DNA of 64,000 nt from contig NZ_JBDJAW010000002.1 of NCBI RefSeq assembly GCF_039649665.1, positions 124,001 to 188,000 on the forward strand, given 5' to 3'. Position numbers and translations under genes: made by a program. The DNA is from Microbispora sp. ZYX-F-249. GTDB taxonomy: Bacteria > Actinomycetota > Actinomycetes > Streptosporangiales > Streptosporangiaceae. Below, one piece after another: positions 1-7,781 of this stretch. Position 1 is the stretch's first letter; each line of letters begins with the position of its first letter. Under the pieces are notes generated by a model. It made no database searches. It saw nothing but the letters and a program-made list of their open reading frames with translations, and was not told where the DNA came from.

Positions 1-1582
1 GCCGGGTGTCGCCGGTGACCACCGACACCTTCTCGATCGGCACGCCGAGCTCGGTGGCGGCGATCTGCGCGAACACCGTCTCGTGCCCCTGCCCCTGGGA
101 GGTGAGGCCGGTCGAGACGTGCACCCGGCCGTCGGAGGTGACGTGCACGTGCCCGCCCTCGTACGGGCCGACGCCGGTGCCCTCGACGTAGCAGCCGACG
201 CCGATGCCGATCCTGCGCCCCTCGGCCGCCGCGCGGGCCTTCTCCTGGGCGAAGGAGTCCCAGCCGATCAGCTCCTTGAGCATGCGCAGCGCCTCGGGGT
301 AGTCGCCGCTGTCGTAGATCAGCGGACGCCCGTCCTGGAACGTCAGGCCCTGGTCGTAGGGGAACTCGTCCGGCTGGATGAAGTTGGCCGCGCGGACCTC
401 CGTGCGGTCCCTCCCGAGGTACGCGGCGATCTTGTCCATCGTCCGCTCCATGCAGAACACGCCCTGCGGGCGGCCCGCGCCCCGGTAGGGCGTGACCTGC
501 ACGGTGTTGGTGTAGATCGAGGAGAACTCGACCCGGTAGGCCCCCACCTTGTACGGCCCGAGCAGCTGCGTCGAGGTGATGATCGGCACGATGATCCCGT
601 ACGGCGTGTAGGCGCCGTGGTCGTGCAGGATCTCCACCTCCAGGCCGAGGACGCGCCCGTCGTCGTCGAAACCGACCCGCACGTGCTGGACCTGGCCGCG
701 CTCGTGCGACGACGAGACGAAGTGCTCGCGCCGGTCCTCGGCCCACTTCACCTCGCGGTTCAGCAGCCGGGCCGCCCACGGCACGAGGATCTCCTCGGGC
801 CACGGGTGGACGATCTTGACACCGAAGCCGCCGCCGACGTCCGGCGCGATGACCTCCACCTTGGGCAGCGGCAGGCCGAGCTTGGCCGCGATCGCCATCC
901 GCACGCTCGTGGAGGTCTGGGTGGAGGAGTAGACGCGCAGCGAGCCGTCGTCGGCGTCCCAGCGGGCGTACACGCCCTTCCCCTCCAGGGGGGTGCACGC
1001 GCTGCGCTCGACGTCGAGGCGGAACTCCAGCCGGTGCGGGGCCGCCTCGACCGCCTCCCGCGCCGTCACCCCGCCGTGGCCCGGCACCTCCTGGACGAGG
1101 TGCGCGCCGACGTTGCCCGGCACGTCCTCGTGCACGAGGTGGACGCCGCGCACGGCCTCCTCGATGCCCACGACGGGCTTGAGGATCTCGTAGTCGACCC
1201 GGATCAGCGCGCAGGCGTCCTCGGCGAGGTAACGGTCGCGGGCGACGACCATGACGACCGGCTCCCCGACGTGCCGGACGATCTCCCGGGCCAGCGGGTG
1301 GGCCGTACGGCCGTGGGTGAGCGCGGGGTGCGGGATCAGCAGCGGCAGCGGCTCGGCCAGCGCGCCCGGCAGGTCCTCCCAGGTGTAGATCGCCACCAGG
1401 CCCTCGACGTCGAGGGCGGCCGACACGTCGACGTCGAGGATCCGCGCGTGGGCGTGCGGCGACCTGACGAAGGCGGCGGCCAGCGCGCCCCGGCCCAGGT
1501 CGTCGAGGTAGCGCCCCCGCCCGGTAATCAACCGGGCGTCCTCGCGCCGCCGGACCGGCTCGCCGAACAGCTTCGTCGTCAT
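1..1582 (-). CDS. Molybdenum hydroxylase large subunit (xanthine dehydrogenase/CoxL family), C-terminus off window
   Basis: Large, molybdopterin-binding subunit of a three-part Mo hydroxylase. About 527 residues are visible and the C-terminus, including the active-site Glu loop, lies beyond the left edge. The ATG at 1580-1582 overlaps the stop of the small-subunit gene. The N-terminus (TKLFGEPVRRREDARLITG) is typical of the family. An internal PYRGAGRPQ stretch fits xanthine dehydrogenase-like enzymes, and the AYRCSFR loop of true CO dehydrogenases is absent. The order FAD subunit, Fe-S subunit, Mo subunit with overlapping ends indicates one operon. With the NCS2 permease and PucR nearby, oxidation of a purine such as hypoxanthine or xanthine is likely. 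The substrate is inferred from context, not from residues. Confidence 0.9.
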   Translation of the reverse strand, partial: MTTKLFGEPVRRREDARLITGRGRYLDDLGRGALAAAFVRSPHAHARILDVDVSAALDVEGLVAIYTWEDLPGALAEPLPLLIPHPALTHGRTAHPLAREIVRHVGEPVVMVVARDRYLAEDACALIRVDYEILKPVVGIEEAVRGVHLVHEDVPGNVGAHLVQEVPGHGGVTAREAVEAAPHRLEFRLDVERSACTPLEGKGVYARWDADDGSLRVYSSTQTSTSVRMAIAAKLGLPLPKVEVIAPDVGGGFGVKIVHPWPEEILVPWAARLLNREVKWAEDRREHFVSSSHERGQVQHVRVGFDDDGRVLGLEVEILHDHGAYTPYGIIVPIITSTQLLGPYKVGAYRVEFSSIYTNTVQVTPYRGAGRPQGVFCMERTMDKIAAYLGRDRTEVRAANFIQPDEFPYDQGLTFQDGRPLIYDSGDYPEALRMLKELIGWDSFAQEKARAAAEGRRIGIGVGCYVEGTGVGPYEGGHVHVTSDGRVHVSTGLTSQGQGHETVFAQIAATELGVPIEKVSVVTGDTR

Positions 1583-2073
1583 GCTCCGCCCTCCTCCGAC
1601 TGGATCTCCGCAGCCCGGTGGACGGCCTTGAGGATGTTCTGGTAGCCGGTGCACCGGCACAGGTTGCCCGCCACGGCCTCCAGCGCCTCCTCCTCGGACG
1701 GGGCGGGGTTGTCCCGCAGGAACGCGGTGACCGTGCACAGGAAGCCCGGCGTGCAGAACCCGCACTGCAGGGCGTGGCACTCGGTGAAGGCCCGCTGGAC
1801 CGGCGACGGCTCGCCGTCGCCGCGGGCCAGGCCCTCCACGGTGGTGATCTCGTGACCGTCCGCCGTGACGGCCAATGTCAGGCACGACCGCACCGGCTCA
1901 CCGTCCAGCAGCACCGTGCAGGCGCCGCAGACGCCGTGCTCGCAGCCCACGTGGGTGCCGGTGAGGCCGAGGTCGTGGCGCAGGCAGTCGGACAGCAGCC
2001 GCCGCCCGGGCACCTCCGCCTCCCGCACGACCCCGTTGACCGTCAGCGTCACCCGATGGCGCGTCTCGTTCAC
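1579..2073 (-). CDS. Mo hydroxylase small subunit, two [2Fe-2S] clusters
   Basis: Electron-transfer subunit of 164 residues, the usual length. The plant-type ferredoxin domain carries CEHGVCGAC and a downstream Cys (residues about 43-66). The C-terminal four-helix domain carries QCGFC and CRC (residues about 104-143). Together these give the eight Cys for two [2Fe-2S] clusters that carry electrons from the Mo centre to FAD. It overlaps both neighbours by about 4 bases, a sign of translational coupling. There is no signal peptide, so the complex is cytoplasmic. Confidence 0.95.
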   Translation of the reverse strand: MNETRHRVTLTVNGVVREAEVPGRRLLSDCLRHDLGLTGTHVGCEHGVCGACTVLLDGEPVRSCLTLAVTADGHEITTVEGLARGDGEPSPVQRAFTECHALQCGFCTPGFLCTVTAFLRDNPAPSEEEALEAVAGNLCRCTGYQNILKAVHRAAEIQSEEGGA

Positions 2074-2945
2074 GCTTCCTCCCCGTGGGCCGCCGCGGCG
2101 GCGTCCCGCAGCGCCCGTGCGGCGAGCACCCCGGTGAGGTGCCGCCGGTAGTCCGCCGTCGCGTGGATGTCGCCCTCCGGCTCGACGCGGTCCCGTACGG
2201 CGGCCGCCGCCGCCTCCCAGCCGGCCGACGCGGCGGGCCGCGTGCCGCAGGCCGCGGTCACGTCCACGACCACCGGCACGGGGCCCACGCTCACGCAGGC
2301 GACGCGGGCGGCGGCGACGCGGAGGTCATCGTCCAGGGTGACGGCGGCGGCGACCCCGGCCACCGCGTAGTCGCCGTGCCGCCGGGCCACCTCGTGGAAG
2401 GCCGTGCCCGACCGGGCGGGCAACGCCGGGAAGAACGCCGACACGGCCAGCTCGCCCGGCCGCAGGGCCGACTCCATGGGACCGGTGAAGAACTCCGCGG
2501 CCGGCGCCTCCCGCTCCCCGCCCCGGCTCGCCAGCCGTACGGACCCGCCGAGCAGGGCGAGGACGGCCGGCATCTCGGCGGAGGGATCGGCGTGCACGAG
2601 GCTGCCCACCACCGTGCCGCGGTTGCGGATCACGGGATGGGCGACCAGCCGCAGCGCCTGCCGCAGCAACGGCAGCACGGCGGCGGCCTCGGGTGAGCGC
2701 TCCACCGCGGCGTGCCGGGCCAGTGCCCCGACGCGTACGCCGGCCGGCCCGGCCTCGATCTTGTCCAGGCCGGGCACGCGGTTCACGTCGACGATGTGGC
2801 CGGGCGCGGCCAGCCGCATGTTGAGCAGCGGGATCAGGCTCTGGCCGCCCGCCAGCACCTTCCCGTCCGGCCCGGCCTCGGCGAGGACGTCCAGCGCCTC
2901 GCCGAGGGTGGCCGGGCCGTGGTAGTCGAACGGGGGCGGCTTCAC
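2070..2945 (-). CDS. Mo hydroxylase medium subunit, FAD-binding
   Basis: FAD-binding subunit (CoxM/XdhB-like) of 291 residues, normal for the family. The AGGQSL motif near residues 33-38 is part of the FAD pyrophosphate site, and the C-terminal CO_deh_flav_C domain follows. It passes electrons from the Fe-S subunit to NAD+ or another acceptor. It is the first gene of the visible three-gene operon, about 36 bases downstream of the permease gene, and may be co-transcribed with it. Confidence 0.94.
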   Translation of the reverse strand: MKPPPFDYHGPATLGEALDVLAEAGPDGKVLAGGQSLIPLLNMRLAAPGHIVDVNRVPGLDKIEAGPAGVRVGALARHAAVERSPEAAAVLPLLRQALRLVAHPVIRNRGTVVGSLVHADPSAEMPAVLALLGGSVRLASRGGEREAPAAEFFTGPMESALRPGELAVSAFFPALPARSGTAFHEVARRHGDYAVAGVAAAVTLDDDLRVAAARVACVSVGPVPVVVDVTAACGTRPAASAGWEAAAAAVRDRVEPEGDIHATADYRRHLTGVLAARALRDAAAAAHGEEA

Positions 2946-2981
2946 AGCGCTCGCACCCGCGGCTCGCGCGGCTCCCGCCGC

Positions 2982-4367
2982 TCAGACCGCCGGGTCGCGT
3001 TCGAGCCCGATCTCCCCACCCGAGACCTCCTTCGCTGGTCTGCGCGCGATGGCGCGCAGCAGGTGATAGCCGGCGAGCACCACGATCGTCCCGAGCGCGA
3101 TTCCGGCGAGCGAGAAGTCGCCGGTGATCTGGTGGGTGACCGGGCCGATCGCGAGGATGATCCCCGCGCCGATCGGCACCATGTTCACCGGGTCGGCGAA
3201 GTCCACCCGGTTCTCCACCCAGATCTTCGCGCCGAGCAGACCGATCATGCCGTACAGGATGACCGTGACGCCGCCGAGCACGCCGCCGGGCGTGGCGGCG
3301 ATCAGCGCGCCGAACTTGGGGCACAGGCCGAACAGGATCGCGATGACCGCGGCGATGTAGTAGGCGGCCGTCGAGTAGACCCGCGTGGCCGCCATGACGC
3401 CGATGTTCTCGGCGTACGTCGTGGTGGGCGAGCCGCCGACGGCGGTCGCGACCACGGTGCCCACGCCGTCGGCGATGACCGCCTTGCCCATCTGGGGGTC
3501 GACGTCGGAGCCGGTCATCTGGCCCACGGCCTTGACGTGGCCGACGTTCTCCGCGATCAGGGCGATGACGGCGGGCAGCACGACCAGGATCGCCGAGACC
3601 TGGAACGACGGGGGCATGTTGAAGTGCGGCAGCCCGATCCAGTCGGCGTCGGCGACGGCCTGGAAGTTCACCCGGGGGTGCGTGTCGACCTTCCCGGTGC
3701 CCGCGTTGTAGGCGGTGATGTTCCCGAAGACCTTGTCGGCGAGCCAGGACAGGACGAACCCGAAGACGAGCCCGAGCAGCACGCCGATCCGGCCGAGGAA
3801 GCCGCGGAACAGCACGATGAACACGAACGTCGCGACCATCGTGATCAGCGCGATCCACGGGTCCTGCGGCCAGTAGACGTCGGCCACGACGTACGCCAGG
3901 CCGAAGCCGATCAGCATGACCACGGCGCCGGTCACGACCGGCGGGAAGACGCGATGGATGATCTGCACGCCGAGCACGTGGATCGCCACGCCGCACAGGG
4001 CGAGCACCAGGCCGGCGACGAGGATCGATCCGGTGACGACCCGGTCGACGGCCGGGGTGTCGCCGCCGAACGCCGCCCGCACGGCCACCACGCCGCCGAC
4101 GAACGAGGCCGACGTGCCGAGGTAGCTGGGCACATTCCCCTGGGTGATCAGCAGGAACAGGATCGTCGCGACGCCCGACATCATCACGGCGATGTTCGGG
4201 TCCAGACCCATCACGAGCGGGAACACGAAGGTCGCGCCGAACATGGCGATCACGTGCTGGGCGCCGATGCCGACCATGCGCGGCCAGCTCAGCCTCTCGT
4301 CGGGTTTGACGACCTCCCCGGGCGCCAGCCCTCTCCCGTCGCCGTGCACTGTCCATCTGAAAGCCAT
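2982..4367 (-). CDS. NCS2-family nucleobase permease (uracil/xanthine type)
   Basis: Membrane transporter of 461 residues with about 12-14 hydrophobic segments. Family landmarks are GAQHVIAMFGAT in the first helix and TTTYAENIGVMAATRVYS in the substrate region, which resembles UraA-type uracil permeases more than UacT-type urate carriers. It should import a nucleobase by proton symport. It lies just upstream of the Mo hydroxylase genes in the same direction, so xanthine, hypoxanthine or uracil are all reasonable substrates. Sequence alone does not settle which. A palindrome about 110 bases upstream may control it. Confidence 0.9.
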   Translation of the reverse strand: MAFRWTVHGDGRGLAPGEVVKPDERLSWPRMVGIGAQHVIAMFGATFVFPLVMGLDPNIAVMMSGVATILFLLITQGNVPSYLGTSASFVGGVVAVRAAFGGDTPAVDRVVTGSILVAGLVLALCGVAIHVLGVQIIHRVFPPVVTGAVVMLIGFGLAYVVADVYWPQDPWIALITMVATFVFIVLFRGFLGRIGVLLGLVFGFVLSWLADKVFGNITAYNAGTGKVDTHPRVNFQAVADADWIGLPHFNMPPSFQVSAILVVLPAVIALIAENVGHVKAVGQMTGSDVDPQMGKAVIADGVGTVVATAVGGSPTTTYAENIGVMAATRVYSTAAYYIAAVIAILFGLCPKFGALIAATPGGVLGGVTVILYGMIGLLGAKIWVENRVDFADPVNMVPIGAGIILAIGPVTHQITGDFSLAGIALGTIVVLAGYHLLRAIARRPAKEVSGGEIGLERDPAV

Positions 4368-4478
4368 TTACGCCCCTCTTGCTACTGGGCCGTGGGCCGG
4401 TCGGCCACCCCGCAGGCGTCCCTCCGCGGCGCTTCTAGACCGTTTGGGGCACTTTAGGACTGGCGTGCGCGACAGACA

Positions 4479-4495
4479 TTGGCATGATCTGCCAA
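4479..4495. promoter_or_regulatory. Palindrome TTGGCA-N5-TGCCAA upstream of the permease
   Basis: A perfect 6-bp inverted repeat with a 5-bp spacer lies between the S4-protein gene and the permease. A TTGGCAT half-site recurs at 6807-6813, in front of the AllH gene. PucR boxes in Bacillus contain a CNTTGG core, and CATTGG occurs here. That a PucR protein binds here is inference. The hairpin could instead work at RNA level. Confidence 0.4.
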
Positions 4496-4514
4496 ACCGA
4501 CGGACTCCGGGGCG

Positions 4515-4742
4515 TCACACCACGCGGATCGTGTACCCGTCTCCCGTGACGACCTGGCCCGCCCGGATTTTGCAGGCCTTGCGCAGCTCCACGCGTCCGT
4601 CGACGCGCACCCGGCCCTCGGCGACGAGGTGCTTGGCGGCGCCGCCGCTGTCGGCGATCTGGCAGAACTTGAGGAGATCGCAGAGCGGGATGTGGTCGCC
4701 GTCCAGCTCGAAGGTGATGGCAGGGGCCTTCGCATCGTTCAC
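4515..4742 (-). CDS. Small RNA-binding S4-domain protein (YbcJ-like)
   Basis: A 75-residue protein that is almost entirely one S4 fold, with the characteristic stretch LLKFCQIADSGGAAKHLV followed by EGRVRVDGRVE. Stand-alone S4 proteins of this YbcJ/YaaA type bind RNA and are thought to act on ribosomes or tRNA. It has no catalytic residues and no membrane segment. It probably sits here by chance rather than taking part in purine catabolism. The start ATG is well placed, and the protein is close to the E. coli YbcJ length. Confidence 0.87.
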   Translation of the reverse strand: MNDAKAPAITFELDGDHIPLCDLLKFCQIADSGGAAKHLVAEGRVRVDGRVELRKACKIRAGQVVTGDGYTIRVV

Positions 4743-4756
4743 GCCGCCAGCTTAGG

Positions 4757-4918
4757 CAGTCAGGGAGTGTCCCGCAGATCTCGCCGTAGCGAGGATCGGG
4801 CAGGTGGATGCATCGCCAGGCGGAGGAGGAGCCCATAGCGGAGCTACGGGCGACGACGACAACGCGGCGAGGCGCCGCCTGGGCGACCGCAGTAGGCAAG
4901 AGATCCAAGGGGCACGAC
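4757..4918. repeat. Candidate dispersed intergenic element (MITE-like)
   Basis: This 160-base stretch between the S4-protein and PucR genes has no ORF of its own. It contains nested inverted repeats, for example GCCCaTAGC-gga-GCTAcGGGC. Its texture resembles intergenic elements I associate with several actinomycete genomes. I cannot see a second copy in this window, so the repeat status is from memory and must be searched. Confidence 0.35.
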
Positions 4919-6496
4919 CTAGATGCCCCGCATGCGCAGCACGTGCAGGGCGAGGGTGAGGTTGAGCCGCAGGTGGGCGTCCTCGGTGAAGTTGCCCAGC
5001 ATGCGCTCAAGCTTCCCGATCCGGTAGCGCAGCGTGTTGTAGTGGAAGTGCAGCCGGCGCGCGGTCTCGGCGACGTTGAGGTTGGTCTCCAGCAACGCCT
5101 GCAGGGTACGCCGCAGGTCGGCGTTCTCGGCGTCGTCGTCCCCCGCCAGCGGGCCCAGGGTCTCCCGGACGAAGGCGTGCAGCTCGTCGGTGTCGTTCAC
5201 CAGCGACAGCAGCCGGTAGACCCCCAGCTCGTCGAAGTGGGCGACCGCGCCCGCCCCGTGGAGCTGGCGGCCCACCCTCGCGGCCTTCAGCGCCTGGCCG
5301 TACGCGCCGGGCAGGGCGTCCGCGCCGGAGGCGACCCGGCTGAGGCCGGTGGAGAACGTGCCGTCGGAGACGGCGGCGAGCGCGTCCCTGGCCACCCTGG
5401 CCGGATCGGCGGCCGCCCCGACGATCGCCACGACCTCGTGGGAGAAGCCCGCGACCGCGCCGCGCGGGTCGTGCTTGCGCACCGACGCCTGCCACGCCGC
5501 CAGCATGCGGTCCTGAAGCGGCCGTTCCTCGGCGTCGGGGTCGATCTCGGCGACCAGCACGCTCACCGGGCGCTCCAGGTCCCAGCCGAACGCCTGGGCG
5601 CGCTCGGCCACGCGCAGCCCGCCCCTGCCGGTGAGCACGTCCCGCAGGAAGTCGGCGCGGTACTTGCTCTCGACGGCGGTGACCGCCTCCTGCTTGGTGA
5701 TCACCAGCGCGGCGACGGTCGCGGCGCGCTCCAGGATCCCGATGTCGCTGGGGGTCAGCGTGCCGTGGGCGCTGTAGGCCGCGATCCTTCCGTGGTGGTG
5801 CCCGCCCGCGACGATCGGGACGGCGGCGTGGTGCCCGTCGCCGCCGGCGGGCGTGGCCGCCGGAGTCCGTGCGAGGGCCGCGTTGATCTCCCGCAGCCGG
5901 GCCACCTGCGCGGGCTCCCCCGCGGTGGCGAGAAAGTGGCCGGCGGCGTCGGCCGCCCCCACGGCCACCTGCAGCAGCCCGGCCACCTCCGCCGTGACCT
6001 CGCGCATCCCGCCCCCCGCGAGCACGATCTGCACCAGCGCCCGGTGCGCCTCCTCCGTGCGGGCGAGGATCGCCGCCTGCCGGTTGAGGATGTCGGTGAG
6101 CACCTGGTTGAGGATGTCGTCGAAGCCGACGTCGTTGGGCAGCAGGATCAGCGGGAAGCCCAGCCGGTCGGCCTGCTCGACCATCTCCCCCGGGAGCTCG
6201 TCCAGGTAGCGGCCGAGCTTGATCGCCAGAGCGGCCAGGCCGCGCTCGTCCAGGTCCGCCACGAGCCGGTCGAGTGACTGCGGCGTGTTGCGCAGCGGGT
6301 AGCCCGTGGTGAGCAGCAGCTCGTGCGGCTTCACCCAGGCGAGGATGTCGGGCACCTCCATCACGTTGAGGCGCTGCACGATGCGGTCGAGGCCGCCCCG
6401 GCCGGCGATCAGGCGGGCGTCCGCGAGCGTCGAGACGCCGAGCACCTCCCCCACCGACACGCCGTGGAAGATCGTTCCGGTGCTCGCCAGGCGCAT
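4919..6496 (-). CDS. PucR-family transcriptional regulator
   Basis: Regulator of about 525 residues. The N-terminal PucR ligand domain (residues about 10-130) is followed by a GAF-like or GGDEF-like middle part and a C-terminal helix-turn-helix (NLNVAETARRLHFHYNTLRYRIGKLE). PucR proteins sense purine-degradation intermediates such as allantoin and activate catabolic genes. I place the start at the ATG at 6494-6496 (MRLASTGTIF), because the sequence before it does not look like protein. It lies between the permease/Mo hydroxylase genes and the divergent carbamoyltransferase genes, so it probably controls both. Confidence 0.9.
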   Translation of the reverse strand: MRLASTGTIFHGVSVGEVLGVSTLADARLIAGRGGLDRIVQRLNVMEVPDILAWVKPHELLLTTGYPLRNTPQSLDRLVADLDERGLAALAIKLGRYLDELPGEMVEQADRLGFPLILLPNDVGFDDILNQVLTDILNRQAAILARTEEAHRALVQIVLAGGGMREVTAEVAGLLQVAVGAADAAGHFLATAGEPAQVARLREINAALARTPAATPAGGDGHHAAVPIVAGGHHHGRIAAYSAHGTLTPSDIGILERAATVAALVITKQEAVTAVESKYRADFLRDVLTGRGGLRVAERAQAFGWDLERPVSVLVAEIDPDAEERPLQDRMLAAWQASVRKHDPRGAVAGFSHEVVAIVGAAADPARVARDALAAVSDGTFSTGLSRVASGADALPGAYGQALKAARVGRQLHGAGAVAHFDELGVYRLLSLVNDTDELHAFVRETLGPLAGDDDAENADLRRTLQALLETNLNVAETARRLHFHYNTLRYRIGKLERMLGNFTEDAHLRLNLTLALHVLRMRGI

Positions 6497-6878
6497 CGCG
6501 GGCGGGGCCGGGTCGTTGTGCGATGCCGTCTCCGGTCCTGCTTGCCGGAGGGGATCGCGACGTCCTCGGGTCACTGGTCGCTCACCGCTCCTCGCTCGCG
6601 CTCGCTCCGGCGCATCGGTCGCTCACCGCTCCTCGCTCGCGCTCGCTCCGGCTCATCGGTCGCTCACCACTCCTCGCTCGCTACGCGGGCCGCTCGTACC
6701 TCACGGACCACTCCGCTCACTGCGTCGGGTTCGCTCCGGGGACGTCTTTGGGCGATTGTGCCCGAGCACCGGTCCTGTCAGGAAGAGCCAAGCATTCGGC
6801 CGACTGTTGGCATCTTTCTCCGTACGGAGGGGGGAGACCGGGCTTTAGCGTCGGCAACGACTGGCTTCGGGAGGTCCG
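6497..6878. other. Divergent control region between pucR and the AllH-like gene
   Basis: A 382-base region without a gene. It holds a 41-bp tandem repeat (6576-6690), a TTGGCAT half-site at 6807-6813 and a GGGAGG-type ribosome-binding site just before the GTG at 6879. I could not assign -35/-10 boxes with confidence. Confidence 0.5.
6576..6690. repeat. 41-bp tandem repeat, about 2.7 copies
   Basis: Units begin at 6576, 6617 and 6658, each starting GGTCGCTCACC. The first two are nearly identical and the third decays after about 27 bases. The unit is rich in GCTCGC and lies in the pucR/allH divergent region. It is non-coding as far as I can see. Confidence 0.8.
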
Positions 6879-7781
6879 GTGAGTGTTGGCACGCGCCCGA
6901 GAGCGCGGGCGGCGGCGCCCGCGTCCCGCCCCCCGGCGGCCCCCGCCTACGTGAGCGGCGCCGCGAGTGCGGCCGTACGGCCCGCGCTCGAGGCGCCCCG
7001 CCGCCCGGCCCGGGTGCTCGCGGCCTTTCCCCTCGCGCTCTACCTGGAGATCAGGAGCGAGACCGAGCCGCACGTCGTCGCCGTGGTGACGGGCGAGGCG
7101 ACCCGCCTGCCCAACGCCGTGGTGCTCGCCGGGCGCGTCGAAGGGGTGTCGGCGGGCGACGACGCCTGGGTCGGGGAGGGCTCCGTCGAGGTCGGCGGCC
7201 TGTCGATCCGCGTGCGCCGCTGGTGGGACCCCGCTCCCCCGCTCGCCCCCGCCGACCCCGTACGGCTCGCGGCCGCGCCAGGACTGCTCGGCCGTGCCCG
7301 CGCGGCCTCGCACCGGCGGCCGGGCCTGGACCCCGGCGGCGCCCCCGCGCTGCTGGAGCGCGGCTGCCTGGCGGGATCTCTGCTGGACAGCATCACGGCG
7401 GCCGAGCGGCTGATCGGCCTCGGCCCGGGGCTCACCCCGAGCGGCGACGACATGCTCGCCGGCCTGCTGGTCGCGCTGCGGCATCTCGGCGCGGCGGCGG
7501 GCGTGCCGCGGGCCGTCTGGCTGGCGGACTGGCTGGCCGCCGCGGTCACCTTCGACGCCCGCACCCGGACCACGCCCGTCTCGGCCACCCTGCTGCACTG
7601 CGCCGCCAGGGGGGAGGCGAGCCCGGAGGTCACCGGGGTGCTCCGCGGCGTGGCCGGGCACCAGCCGCTGGAGCCGGCCGTGCACCGCCTGCTCCGCCTC
7701 GGCCACACCTCGGGCGCCGACCTGGCGTGGGGTGTGCAGATGGGCCTGTCCGCCGTCCTCGCTCTCCGGGAGGGCCGTTGA
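6879..7781 (+). CDS. allH: DUF2877 protein, AllH-like oxamate carbamoyltransferase subunit
   Basis: A 300-residue DUF2877 protein. The hallmark GLGPGLTPSGDDMLAG lies near residues 184-199. In E. coli the DUF2877 protein (YlbF, AllH) works with FdrA (AllF) and YlbE (AllG) as an oxamate carbamoyltransferase at the end of anaerobic allantoin breakdown. There it makes oxamate and carbamoyl phosphate from oxalurate. The GTG start has a GGGAGG-like site upstream. The stop overlaps the next start (TTGA), indicating translational coupling. The function is carried over from the conserved gene trio. A different carbamoyl-transfer substrate is possible. Confidence 0.85.
   Translation: MSVGTRPRARAAAPASRPPAAPAYVSGAASAAVRPALEAPRRPARVLAAFPLALYLEIRSETEPHVVAVVTGEATRLPNAVVLAGRVEGVSAGDDAWVGEGSVEVGGLSIRVRRWWDPAPPLAPADPVRLAAAPGLLGRARAASHRRPGLDPGGAPALLERGCLAGSLLDSITAAERLIGLGPGLTPSGDDMLAGLLVALRHLGAAAGVPRAVWLADWLAAAVTFDARTRTTPVSATLLHCAARGEASPEVTGVLRGVAGHQPLEPAVHRLLRLGHTSGADLAWGVQMGLSAVLALREGR

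Noticed and set aside
1-2945. CO dehydrogenase (coxMSL) reading of the three-subunit oxidoreductase
   Set aside because: The AYRCSFR loop of form I CO dehydrogenase is absent, replaced by PYRGAGRPQ, and the neighbours are purine-related.
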